13,968 nucleotides of DNA from Deltaproteobacteria bacterium (lineage in GTDB: Bacteria > Myxococcota > UBA796 > SXON01): contig CANKNP010000106.1 in assembly GCA_947483545.1 (NCBI GenBank), forward strand, positions 1-13,968, written 5' to 3'. Position 1 is the first letter of the stretch. Every line of letters starts with the position of its first letter. The position numbers were made by a program, and so were the translations under genes. Shown one piece after another: positions 6,728 through 13,968 of the stretch. Below the pieces are notes generated by a model. It had not been told where the DNA came from. It saw nothing but the letters and a program-made list of their open reading frames with translations, and searched no databases.

Positions 6728-8212
6728 TCAGCCCCCGCTCTTGACGTCGTACTCGACCAGGATGTAGGTCTCGCTCGCGGGGATCTGGTCATACTCGAAG
6801 TGCAAGCTGTTCGTCTCCTCGGTGTAGCTGTAGTCAACGTCGCGCGTCAGATCCTTGATTTTGCTCTCCTCGGTCTCATCCGCGTACAGCGAGACCTCCA
6901 AGGAGTCCAGCTGCGGAACGCGACTCAGCGCGAAGTCCACCTCCAAGCCGGATAACGTGAGTCCAAGCTCCTGCACGATCGGCGAGAAGTCCTCGGCGCA
7001 GATCGAGTCCAACAATCCATCGGTCTCCGCGACGGCCGAAACGTACCGGCTCCCGTAAACCGCGTTCCCGTTGCCCGACGAGCAGGAGGGTTCTCCCTCG
7101 AACTCCGGGGGTTCATCGCCGACGACCGCCGAGATGTTCATCCGACGATGATCCCGGTAGGCGTCCTCCCCCTTGATCTCCGCGAACCCGTTCAAATAGT
7201 CCGCGACGCGCATCGGCGAGGCGTCCTGCTCGTCCGAGACGATGAGGATCGAGAGGTTGGCCTCCTCGCGCAGGAAGCCAAGGTTCTCCGTCGATACCAG
7301 CGGCTCCGTCACAGCGGAATAGGCCGCCTCAAACCCCATCTCCGTCCCACTGCCGGTGATGCCCTGGGCCACAATCTCCGAGAAAACAGCGGCCGGATCC
7401 TCAGTCGCTGGGGTCAGGAAGAGGTCATGATTGTTGAGCGTGAACAAATCCCCAACAGCGACATCCGCGGGGATTCCGCCATTGACGGTAGTGTCGGCGG
7501 AGCGCGCGAACACCAAGGATGCTCCGGCGGCGATCAGCGTGTTGTCGGGGATCGTAAACGCGTTCCGCCCGGTGTCCGCGAGCGTCCAGCCCGTGAGGTC
7601 CACGTCCTCAGCGGAGATGTTGGTGATCTCAAACCACTCGCCAACGTTGTCGTCGGCGGTGTCCGGATCAGGCACGAACTCAGTGATGATCACGCTCCCG
7701 AGGGCCGGATCCGCACCCGTCCCGCCGCCCCCGCAGCCAGGATTCGGGTCACCAGGGGTCGCGGACACGTCGAGGCACCAATGATCAAGGGAATCGTTGG
7801 CTGTCACCGTGCCGTAGCTTGGATCCAGCGAGAAGATCACGCCGGGGCCGACGGGCCAGGACTTGTCCCAGGAGACCGAGTCCTCCGCCTGGCCTTCGGG
7901 GTTGACCAGCATGATCTCGTCGTCCCCGCCGACCAGCCGCCCGGAGAACTGCTCCTGGTACATGTCCGTCGTGACCACGCCGATCTGCCAATCCACCTCC
8001 GCATCGGAGAAATACTGGATGAAGGACTCGAAGTTGGTGGCCAATTTGTTCTGCTCTTCGATCATGGAGCAGGAATTGTCAACGACCAGCAGGACATCGA
8101 CGGTCTGGAGCTCGACCTGTTGGAAGAGATCCTGGTGCTTCAACTGGCTGAAGCCGCTGTCGGAGCAGGCGGTGAGCGCGACGAGGGAGAGGAGTAGGGA
8201 GCTACGAGCCAC
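6728..8212 (-). CDS. VWA-domain lipoprotein with an inserted lamin-tail domain (operon gene C)
   Basis: This 494-residue lipoprotein starts VARSSLLLSLVALTAC (lipidation Cys16). A von Willebrand A domain begins at VDVLLVVDNSCSM (38-50). It has the MIDAS DxSxS at 45-49, a Thr at about 290 in GSGTEMG and the later strand ILIVSDEQD (322-330), so metal-dependent ligand binding is predicted. Between the first and later VWA segments lies a lamin-tail domain (about 172-268): GSVIITEFVPDP, GEWFEITNIS, VDLTGWTLAD and DLFTLNNHDLFL are its typical strands. A Gly-rich linker (160-166) precedes it. The C-terminal 415-494 looks like an all-beta accessory domain. GTG 8212 is chosen because AGGAG (8223-8219) lies 6 nt upstream and the signal peptide begins there. 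It overlaps the end of gene B by 11 bp. A cell-surface adhesion or assembly role is inferred from the domains. Confidence 0.88.
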   Translation of the reverse strand: MARSSLLLSLVALTACSDSGFSQLKHQDLFQQVELQTVDVLLVVDNSCSMIEEQNKLATNFESFIQYFSDAEVDWQIGVVTTDMYQEQFSGRLVGGDDEIMLVNPEGQAEDSVSWDKSWPVGPGVIFSLDPSYGTVTANDSLDHWCLDVSATPGDPNPGCGGGGTGADPALGSVIITEFVPDPDTADDNVGEWFEITNISAEDVDLTGWTLADTGRNAFTIPDNTLIAAGASLVFARSADTTVNGGIPADVAVGDLFTLNNHDLFLTPATEDPAAVFSEIVAQGITGSGTEMGFEAAYSAVTEPLVSTENLGFLREEANLSILIVSDEQDASPMRVADYLNGFAEIKGEDAYRDHRRMNISAVVGDEPPEFEGEPSCSSGNGNAVYGSRYVSAVAETDGLLDSICAEDFSPIVQELGLTLSGLEVDFALSRVPQLDSLEVSLYADETEESKIKDLTRDVDYSYTEETNSLHFEYDQIPASETYILVEYDVKSGG

Positions 8213-9098
8213 TGGGGTCTCCTGAGTCTGTGGAGCCGCCGCCACCGCGCAGCAGGCCTTCCATGCCGTCCAAGAGGACCGCCTGTTGAAGCGTCGGGTT
8301 CTGCGCTGCGAGGTGGAAGGTGCTGAACACCACCTGCCCGCTCCCCGTGGGGAACCGGACGAGGAGCGGCATGTTCACGAGCGTCTCCTCATTTTCGGTG
8401 GAGGAAGGTTGGTAGCTGATGTCTCCGGACATCAGCACCTCGGTCTCGACCCCCACGCTCTCGATGACCGCCCAGGCGCTGTAGTTGTAGTCGATGCTCA
8501 CAACATCGCCAAGGTCCTCGTTGAGCACCGGGTCGTTGATCGCCGCCGAGATCCCGATCCCGGCGACGCCGGTTTGGGCGGCGTCGATCACCTCATCGTC
8601 GCCGATGAAGTCAATCGCGTCGGGCCAGCAGAATTCGACCAGGTCGTACGCCCAGTCCGTCACCACCAGCAGCCCATTCGACTGCGCGAAGTCGCAGACG
8701 TTGTCGAGCGCGTCGGGGTTCAACAGCAGCCCGTCGTCGGCGATCGAACCATCGTTGTATTGCGCAAGGCCCAAGCCGCGCGTGCCTGAGCTCACAAACA
8801 CGGTGCCGTAATTGTCCAGGTCCAGATCCCCCTCGGTGTCTGTGAGCAAGCCCTCGACCTGGAGGTCAATTTCGCCCCTTTGAAGCCGATCATCGTCCGG
8901 GTCGTAGGTGGCCTGCACGATGAACCCATCCCAAGGTTCACTGGCGATGTCCAACGCGACGAGCGAGGTGGTCAAATCATCGAAGTCGCCGAGCACCACG
9001 GCGATGGCGCTATTGCGAGATGCGGAGATCCCCTGGTCGATGCAACCGGACGAGAACACCACGGCGGTCAGGAGCAGCGCGGCGGGCCGGAGCCTCAT
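8202..9098 (-). CDS. Alpha/beta, possibly glutamine-amidotransferase-like lipoprotein (operon gene B)
   Basis: This 298-residue lipoprotein starts MRLRPAALLLTAVVFSSGC with lipidation Cys19. The mature part alternates strands and helices. YGTVFVSSG (97-105), NPDALDNVCDFAQSNGLLVVTDWAYDLVE (127-155, strand-helix-strand) and GSGQVVFSTFHLAAQNP (252-268) resemble the class I glutamine-amidotransferase or ThuA-like fold, in which a closing G-x-G-x-V-V-F-x-x-F-H strand is common. I cannot see a Cys-His-Glu triad in the expected places, so an enzymatic role is doubtful and a binding role is as likely. The last 14 residues are a Gly/Ser/Asp tail. Its ATG overlaps the gene A stop (ATGA), and its end overlaps the gene C start by 11 bp, so it is firmly inside the operon. 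The fold assignment is tentative. Confidence 0.85.
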   Translation of the reverse strand: MRLRPAALLLTAVVFSSGCIDQGISASRNSAIAVVLGDFDDLTTSLVALDIASEPWDGFIVQATYDPDDDRLQRGEIDLQVEGLLTDTEGDLDLDNYGTVFVSSGTRGLGLAQYNDGSIADDGLLLNPDALDNVCDFAQSNGLLVVTDWAYDLVEFCWPDAIDFIGDDEVIDAAQTGVAGIGISAAINDPVLNEDLGDVVSIDYNYSAWAVIESVGVETEVLMSGDISYQPSSTENEETLVNMPLLVRFPTGSGQVVFSTFHLAAQNPTLQQAVLLDGMEGLLRGGGGSTDSGDPSGS

Positions 9099-10849
9099 TC
9101 AAGCACCATCGATCCCGACAGGTAGATGTACGAGGCGCTCTGGTTGTCCTGAATCGTCGAGAACGGGAAGCCGAACTCGGGACCTTCGATGTAGCTGTAG
9201 GCGTAGAAGCTCACATTTCCCGCCTCCAGCTCCGAGAGCTCGGCCGAAGTGTAGGTGTGGTCCCCATCGTCCCAAGGCAAGGAGCCCGCAAAGCCGCCTT
9301 CGCCGGTGTCCACCAGCGTGCCGGAGATGCCGGTGGAGAAGATGGCGTCGGGGTAGGTCTGGGCGGGGGTCCAGGTGTAGTTGAAATCTTCGGCCCGGTT
9401 CCAAGTGTAATTTCCCCACAGCGTCGGGGTCAACAGCTCCCAATCCGCAGGGACGGAGGGCTGAACAGCATCGAGGATGTACTCGCCAATGCCGCCTTCT
9501 TCGCCCTCAGTGTGCAAATCGTACGCCAGGGCGCCGTACATGCCAGGGCAATAATCATCGAGGGTGAGATCTGCGGTGTAGTAAATTGCGCCGCTGGACG
9601 GATCGACGTACCGGTCCAAGGTGACGACGTTGCACTCGCTCTCGAACCAAACGTGCTCGCCAGCGCCCACGGTCTCGTTGTTGGGGCAATCCGGCTGGTC
9701 CACAGGGTCGGGGTACTCAAAGACCCCGTTGACGTCGTACGGCGAGGGACCATCACCCGAGGAGCCCGCGCCGCACGGAGGGTCCAGGGGAAGGTAGAAG
9801 ACGGCCGAGCCGGTCACATACTCGGAGATCACACCGGTGGTATTGTCGATGCCACGGACCACGTTGAAGGCGAGCGAGATGCCCACATCCGAGAGATCGG
9901 CCGGGGCGTCGAGGATGTTCAGCGCGTCCTCCATCAGGACACCCTCGTCGTCCGTGCGGGCCAGTACGTCGCGCAGCCCGATCTCTGCGGCGTTGGAGAT
10001 GGTCATCGAGCCCGAGGCGTTCTCGGCGTCGGTCACCGTCAGGCTCTCAATAATGATGTCGCCTTTCTCGTCGCCGCTCTTCCAGAACTCGATGTCGGAG
10101 CCGTCATCGAAGTGGGTGCCAATGCCTGCGATGGTGAACCGCACCGTGTCGCCCTGCGAGGCCTCGGGCGGGTCGAACGTCGCGGACATGCTGACCCGGT
10201 CGACCTGGAAGCCCCCGTAGAGCGTCGTGACGTCGGGGCCGGAGTCCACCGAGACGTCCCGAAGGCCTGGCACGGCGTCGCGGGAGATCGTGACATCCGC
10301 GATCATGTCGGTCTCCGAGAGCACGGACACGGCGGTGACCTCGATGTCGTCGCCGAACCACGCCCAGGTGTCGCCTCCCACCCACTCGGTGTTCTTGCCG
10401 AAGATCTCGACCTGGACGCTCTCGCCGATCAAGCCGCGGTCCGGTGACAGGGTGAATGAATCGTCGGTGATCGTGAGCGCACCGCCGATGGTCAACTCGT
10501 CGGGCCCGTTGTCCACGACCGCGTCCCGCGCGCCGAGCTGAGCAGAGTCGCCCACCGACACGCGCGCGCTGGCGGTCCACCCGTCCAACACAGTGACACT
10601 CTCGACAGTCACATCGTCGCCGAGGTCCAAGCCCGTCTCCGCGTCGAACGTGAACACGGAGCTGCCAGAGGTGATCCGGGCATCGAAGGACGTGCCGCGA
10701 CCTGCCTCGGGCGGGGAGAACTCCAGCCCTTCTTGCTCCTCCAGGACGGAGCCCTTGTTCTTTCCTCCATCGGCGTTGCAGCCGGGGAGCAGGAGGGACA
10801 CGCCGCAGAGTGCGACGAGCGTGAGGACAAGGGGACGCGAGGTAGGCAT
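9095..10849 (-). CDS. Lipoprotein with three TIG/IPT-like repeats (operon gene A)
   Basis: This 584-residue lipoprotein starts MPTSRPLVLTLVALCGVSLLLPGC with lipidation Cys24. Three tandem repeats of about 85-90 residues follow (43-127, 132-216 and 223-312). Each opens with F/L-x-P-P/D-E/R-x-x-x-G and has a middle V-x-x-V/L-T/S-V strand. Each closes with G-A/L-R-D-V/A-x-V and a final G/A-x-x-x-I/V strand, the outline of an IPT/TIG Ig-like fold. The C-terminal 320-584 is a separate beta-rich domain, rich in Tyr and Trp, with five Cys (359, 388, 406 and 434 among them). It has no family I recognise. The first gene of the operon, it has its own promoter, GGAG at 10858-10855, 5 nt spacing and an ATG. 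No catalytic residues are seen. Its likely role is extracellular binding or scaffolding on the outer membrane. Confidence 0.87.
   Translation of the reverse strand: MPTSRPLVLTLVALCGVSLLLPGCNADGGKNKGSVLEEQEGLEFSPPEAGRGTSFDARITSGSSVFTFDAETGLDLGDDVTVESVTVLDGWTASARVSVGDSAQLGARDAVVDNGPDELTIGGALTITDDSFTLSPDRGLIGESVQVEIFGKNTEWVGGDTWAWFGDDIEVTAVSVLSETDMIADVTISRDAVPGLRDVSVDSGPDVTTLYGGFQVDRVSMSATFDPPEASQGDTVRFTIAGIGTHFDDGSDIEFWKSGDEKGDIIIESLTVTDAENASGSMTISNAAEIGLRDVLARTDDEGVLMEDALNILDAPADLSDVGISLAFNVVRGIDNTTGVISEYVTGSAVFYLPLDPPCGAGSSGDGPSPYDVNGVFEYPDPVDQPDCPNNETVGAGEHVWFESECNVVTLDRYVDPSSGAIYYTADLTLDDYCPGMYGALAYDLHTEGEEGGIGEYILDAVQPSVPADWELLTPTLWGNYTWNRAEDFNYTWTPAQTYPDAIFSTGISGTLVDTGEGGFAGSLPWDDGDHTYTSAELSELEAGNVSFYAYSYIEGPEFGFPFSTIQDNQSASYIYLSGSMVLE
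9914..10723 (-). repeat. Three diverged TIG/IPT-like protein repeats in gene A
   Basis: The units map at 10723-10469, 10456-10202 and 10183-9914. They are alike at protein level (shared LGARD, GLRD and GLRD cores, and D/TxGPDxxT or equivalent closing strands) but not obviously at DNA level. This points to old internal duplication, not recent repeat expansion. Confidence 0.65.
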
Positions 10850-10862
10850 GACCGCTCCGGCA

Positions 10863-10878
10863 GCGCTTAGTATAGCGC
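10863..10878 (-). promoter_or_regulatory. Promoter of the lipoprotein operon with a dyad over the -10
   Basis: On the minus strand TATACT (10874-10869) is a near-consensus -10 that puts the transcript start at about 10862, 13 nt before the gene A ATG. It lies inside a 16-bp inverted repeat with GCGCT and AGCGC arms, which could be an operator. No clear TTGACA-like -35 is present 17 bp upstream, so an activator or alternative sigma factor may be needed. Confidence 0.5.
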
Positions 10879-10885
10879 GCGAAGG

Positions 10886-10900
10886 CGCCGCCGGGCGGCG
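10886..10900 (-). terminator. GC hairpin after nuoN, weak terminator candidate
   Basis: A CGCCGC/GCGGCG stem of 6 bp with a 3-nt loop lies 12 bases past the nuoN stop. No U-tract follows, so termination by it alone is doubtful, and some nuo read-through into the lipoprotein operon is possible. Confidence 0.25.
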
Positions 10901-10911
10901 TCTGAGGGCAG

Positions 10912-12375
10912 CTAGCCCAGCAAGCTCTGCAGCGACTCCTGCGCCAGCGCGAGGATCGGCCCGGGAACGATGCCGAAGGCGAGCAACACCGCCGCGCAGA
11001 GCGCCAACGCAACCACAGCGCTGGGGGACGCATGCGTTTCAGGGTGGCCCTCGTGCATGTACATCCAGACCATCGGGCGCAGGTAGTAATAAACGCCCGC
11101 GGCGGCGGAGAGCGCCCCGATGATCGCGAGGCTGACCTCCCCGGACCGAATCGCCGCGGAGAACAGGTAGAACTTGCCGATGAACCCCATCGTGGGCGGG
11201 ATGCCCGCCATCGAGAGCAGCGCCAGGGAGAGCCCGGCGGCCAGCCAGGGACGCGAGCGCCCGAGCCCAGCGAGATCCTCAATGTCCGTGTGATCTTCTC
11301 CGGCCCGCGTGAAGGTCGCGAGGACCAGGAACGCCGCGCCGTTCATGAAGGTGTAGGCAGCGAGGTAGAACAGCAGCGACCCGAGGGCACCGTTGTCCCG
11401 CGCGGTGCCGTCCGCGGCTGCGACAAGCGCCATGAGCAGGTAGCCCGCGTGCGCGATCGACGAGTAGGCGAGCATGCGCTTGAGGTCGCGCTGCGCCAAC
11501 GCCCCGAGGTTTCCGACAATCATGGTGAGCGCGGCCATCCACCAGAGCACGCCCGTGAATCCCGCGGAATGTGCGCCGACAACGCCGATCACGAACCGCG
11601 CGAACGCGGCGAAGCTGGCGGCTTTCACGCCAGACGCCATCAGCGCGGTGACCGAGATGGGAGCGCCCTGGTAGACGTCCGGCGCCCACATGTGAAAGGG
11701 AACGCTGGCGACTTTGAAGCCGAAGCCGACGATGACGAGCGCCCCGCCGATGGCCACGAGCACAGCCTCGGTGCCGTGGTGCTGGCCCATGAAGAAGCCG
11801 CCGATGCCCGGCAGCGACGTGGTGCCGGTGCCGCCGTAGAGGAACGAGATGCCATAGAGCATCAGCGCAGAGGAGAACGCGCCGAGGATGAAGTACTTGA
11901 AGCCGCTCTCGACGCTCCGAGGATCGCCACGCTTGAGCGCGCACAGCACGTACATCGAGATGGACATGACCTCGAGCGCGACGAACACCATCATCAAATC
12001 GTTGGCCTGGGCCATCAGCCCCATGCCGCAGACGCCGAACAGCACAAGCGCGTAGTACTCCCCCACGCGGACCTGGAGCCGCTCCAAATAGTCGTGGCTG
12101 AACGCGACCGCGAGGAGCGCTCCGACAATGCAAGTCATCTGGCTGAACAGGCCGAACTTGTCGATGCGCAGCATGCCGCCGAAGGCGCTCGTGGCACCGG
12201 AGCTGTACAGCACCCCGGTCAGGCCTGCCGCGCCGGCCAGGGTGGCGAGAGCCAGCGCCCAGAACACCGCCTTGGATGCGGGACGCGCGATGGCCTCGCC
12301 CAGCATGATGGCGAGCGCGCCCGCAAAGAGCAGCAGCGCCGGGGAGGCAAGCCAGAGGTCGTGAAGGGTGGGCAT
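10912..12375 (-). CDS. nuoN: NADH-quinone oxidoreductase subunit N
   Basis: NuoN is an inner-membrane, antiporter-like proton-channel subunit of respiratory complex I. The 487 residues match the family length (E. coli has 485). The protein is a run of about 14 hydrophobic helices. The charged residues of the proton path are in place: Glu135 in FVALEVMS, Lys160 in SGFKYFILGAFSSA, Lys221 in FGFKVASVPFHMWAPDVYQG, Lys251 in SGVKAASF and Lys401 in TMGFIGKFYLF. They match E. coli Glu133, Lys158, Lys217, Lys247 and Lys395 with a shift of 2 to 6. QRDLKRMLAYSSIAHAGY (295-312) is the family's broken-helix signature. The ATG starts 3 nt after the nuoM stop, so the two are cotranscribed. It is the usual last gene of a nuo operon, and no further nuo gene follows here. 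Confidence 0.97.
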   Translation of the reverse strand: MPTLHDLWLASPALLLFAGALAIMLGEAIARPASKAVFWALALATLAGAAGLTGVLYSSGATSAFGGMLRIDKFGLFSQMTCIVGALLAVAFSHDYLERLQVRVGEYYALVLFGVCGMGLMAQANDLMMVFVALEVMSISMYVLCALKRGDPRSVESGFKYFILGAFSSALMLYGISFLYGGTGTTSLPGIGGFFMGQHHGTEAVLVAIGGALVIVGFGFKVASVPFHMWAPDVYQGAPISVTALMASGVKAASFAAFARFVIGVVGAHSAGFTGVLWWMAALTMIVGNLGALAQRDLKRMLAYSSIAHAGYLLMALVAAADGTARDNGALGSLLFYLAAYTFMNGAAFLVLATFTRAGEDHTDIEDLAGLGRSRPWLAAGLSLALLSMAGIPPTMGFIGKFYLFSAAIRSGEVSLAIIGALSAAAGVYYYLRPMVWMYMHEGHPETHASPSAVVALALCAAVLLAFGIVPGPILALAQESLQSLLG

Positions 12376-12378
12376 GGC

Positions 12379-13968
12379 TTACTCGTGCGCCGGGTGGGCC
12401 GCGGGGGGGACCTCAGAGGGGACGCCGTGAACGGTGCCCTCGTGGTCCGGGTGATGCGTGAGGTCGCCCGACGGCGGAGCCGCCGGGGCCGGAACGCCGG
12501 CGATCCACTGGGGGACGGGCCCCGCGTGGACGTAGGGCGAACCATCGTAATGGTCCGCGAAGCGCGCCACGAACCGGTCCACCGAAGGGTTGATGCGGTC
12601 GAGGAACGGCTGCGGCATCACCCCCATGATCACGATCGCCGCCAGCAGCGGGGAGAGGTAGGCGATCTCCCGGGCGTTCAAGTCCTTGAGCGTTGCGTTC
12701 GCCTGGTTTCCCAGGGGGCCGAAGACCATCCGCTGGAAGCACCAGAGCATGTAGGTGGCGCCGAAGATCACGCCGGTCACCGCCACCGCCGTGGGCAACG
12801 GGGCGAACTGGAACGCGCCGAGGAGGACCAGGAACTCGCCGACGAACCCGTTCAGTCCCGGCAAGCCGATGGAGCTGAACGTGACGACCATGAAGACAAA
12901 CGAGAACTTGGGGATCGACTTTGCAAGTCCACCATAGTCGGCGATGGCGCGGGTGTGACGGCGCTCGTAAAGCACGCCCACCAAGAGAAAGAGCGCACCG
13001 GTGCTGACGCCATGGCTGAGCATCTGGTAGACCGAGCCGCTCACGCCGGGCGCGTTCAGCGCGAACAGCCCAAGCATGCAATACCCGAGGTGACTGACGG
13101 AGCTGTACGCGACGAGCTTCTTGACGTCATCTTGGACCATGGCCACGAGCGCCCCGTAGACGATCCCAATCACCGCGAGGCCGATCATCACCGGGCCGAA
13201 GTGAATCGCAGCCTCCGGGAACAAAGGCATCGCGAAACGATAAAAGCCGTACGTCCCCATCTTCAACATCACGCCGGCCAACACCACGGAGCCGCCGGTC
13301 GGCGCCTCGACGTGGGCGTCCGGCAACCAGGTGTGAAACGGGAACATCGGCACCTTGATGGCGAACGCGAGCGCGAAGCAGGCGAACATCCAAAGTTGGG
13401 TGTCGTAGGGGATGTGGAGCCGCAGGAGCGCTTCCAAATCCGTGGTCGGGGTGCCGGCTTCGGCCTGCAAATAATAGAGGGCGATGAACGCCACGAGCAT
13501 GAGGAGGGAGCCAACGACCGTGTAGATGAAGAACTTCACGGTGGCGTAGATGCGGCGTTGCCCACCCCAGATGCCGATGAGGAAATACATCGGGATGAGG
13601 ACCAACTCCCAGAACATGTAGAACAGGAACGTGTCGAGCGCCGAGAACGTGCCGATCATCGCGCCTTCGAGCGCGAGCATGAGCGCGAAGTAGCCGCGGT
13701 GCCCGTGCTCGACGCCGGAGAACCCGGCGGCGATGATGATGGGCGTGAGCGCCGTCGTAAGCAGGATCAACAGCAGCCCGACGCCGTCGATACCAAGGTG
13801 GTAATGCACGCCGAACGCGTCAATCCACGGGATGTCCTCGACGAACTGGTACTCGGCGCCGCCCGGCGCGTAGCCGAACCAGAGCGGGACGGAGGCGAGC
13901 AAGACCACCAGGGAGATCCCGAACGCGGCCATCTTCGAGACGCTCCGGGGGAGCACCGCCAGCACGAG
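12379..13968 (-). CDS. nuoM: NADH-quinone oxidoreductase subunit M (5' end outside window)
   Basis: NuoM is an antiporter-like, proton-pumping membrane subunit of complex I. About the last 529 codons are visible and read through the window edge. The first helix characteristic of NuoM is missing, so the start lies outside; the GTG at 13965 is not a credible start. Counting from that GTG codon, key residues are Glu120 in FYMFWELVLIPMYFLIG, Lys204 in FAIKVPMFPFHTWLPDAH, Lys235 in GVMLKMGTYG and Glu377 in GLNGFVGEFLVL. These match E. coli Glu144, Lys234, Lys265 and Glu407. VKKLVAYSSVSHLGY (281-295) is the family signature. The C-terminus carries a soluble tail of about 40 residues, rich in Pro and His, beyond the last helix, which is unusual. 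It is followed by nuoN 3 nt after the stop. Confidence 0.97.
   Translation of the reverse strand, partial: LVLAVLPRSVSKMAAFGISLVVLLASVPLWFGYAPGGAEYQFVEDIPWIDAFGVHYHLGIDGVGLLLILLTTALTPIIIAAGFSGVEHGHRGYFALMLALEGAMIGTFSALDTFLFYMFWELVLIPMYFLIGIWGGQRRIYATVKFFIYTVVGSLLMLVAFIALYYLQAEAGTPTTDLEALLRLHIPYDTQLWMFACFALAFAIKVPMFPFHTWLPDAHVEAPTGGSVVLAGVMLKMGTYGFYRFAMPLFPEAAIHFGPVMIGLAVIGIVYGALVAMVQDDVKKLVAYSSVSHLGYCMLGLFALNAPGVSGSVYQMLSHGVSTGALFLLVGVLYERRHTRAIADYGGLAKSIPKFSFVFMVVTFSSIGLPGLNGFVGEFLVLLGAFQFAPLPTAVAVTGVIFGATYMLWCFQRMVFGPLGNQANATLKDLNAREIAYLSPLLAAIVIMGVMPQPFLDRINPSVDRFVARFADHYDGSPYVHAGPVPQWIAGVPAPAAPPSGDLTHHPDHEGTVHGVPSEVPPAAHPAHE

Larger units (their letters stand above)
3449..10849 (-). other. 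Five-gene lipoprotein operon (genes A to E)
   Basis: The junctions are a 4-bp ATGA overlap (A/B), an 11-bp overlap (B/C), a 1-nt gap (C/D) and a 2-nt gap (D/E). All genes are on the minus strand behind one visible promoter. Every product begins with a lipoprotein signal peptide. The residues after the lipidated Cys are N, I, S, S and S; none is Asp, so by the E. coli rule all would go to the outer membrane. The set of five soluble-domain lipoproteins with no membrane pump, enzyme or regulator suggests one multi-subunit envelope assembly (inference). Confidence 0.8.

Noticed and set aside
7148..8197. 349-codon open frame antisense to the VWA lipoprotein
   Set aside because: Same shadow composition. 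It faces a clear MIDAS and lamin-tail coding frame.
9020..10447. 475-codon open frame on the plus strand across lipoprotein genes A and B
   Set aside because: Arg/Val/Gly-rich with no motif or ribosome site. The minus strand there has signal peptides, overlaps and domain structure.
12413..13081. 222-codon alternative frame inside nuoM on the same strand
   Set aside because: It is a frame-shifted reading of the conserved NuoM C-terminal half, with an Arg/Pro-rich product and no domain.
1..13968. CRISPR array, tRNA or rRNA genes, insertion sequence ends, integration sites
   Set aside because: No regularly spaced direct repeats, cloverleaf-like segments, transposase fragments or terminal inverted repeats were seen. 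Coding density leaves no gap over 70 bp between genes.

Overview
The window is GC-rich, densely coded Gram-negative chromosome with no mobile elements, tRNA or rRNA genes, or CRISPR array. Almost every junction is a short gap or an overlap. The load of lipobox-bearing proteins with von Willebrand A, lamin-tail, Dickkopf-like Cys-rich and Ig-like domains, next to a standard nuo operon, resembles Myxococcota (former Deltaproteobacteria) and related predatory or social lineages. That placement is an inference from gene style; no marker gene settles it.

Left arm (1-3427): a truncated lipoprotein gene on the minus strand lies back to back with a plus-strand metabolic group. The group is a glucose-6-phosphate dehydrogenase with a complete cyclic-nucleotide-binding domain fused to its C-terminus, then a trimeric-type purine nucleoside phosphorylase overlapping a tetrameric-type cytidine deaminase by ATGA. 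Together they cover NADPH and pentose-phosphate entry and nucleoside salvage.

Centre (3449-10849, minus strand): five consecutive genes with 4-bp overlap, 11-bp overlap, 1-nt gap and 2-nt gap form one operon, and every product starts with a lipoprotein signal peptide. In transcription order: (A) a protein with three TIG/IPT-like repeats; (B) an alpha/beta, possibly glutamine-amidotransferase-like, lipoprotein; (C) a VWA protein with a lamin-tail domain inserted inside the VWA fold; (D) a small protein with 27 cysteines; (E) a large beta-sandwich protein with a MAM/jelly-roll-like domain and CARDB-like domains. None has an obvious catalytic role. They look like parts of one envelope or surface assembly, and this operon is the best candidate here for an undescribed system. 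A promoter with a TATACT -10 box inside a small dyad precedes gene A.

Right arm (10912-13968, minus strand): nuoN and the 3'-terminal part of nuoM, the proton-pumping antiporter-like subunits of respiratory complex I. They form the downstream end of a nuo operon that continues beyond the window. The lipoprotein operon lies directly downstream in the same direction, 62 bp away.
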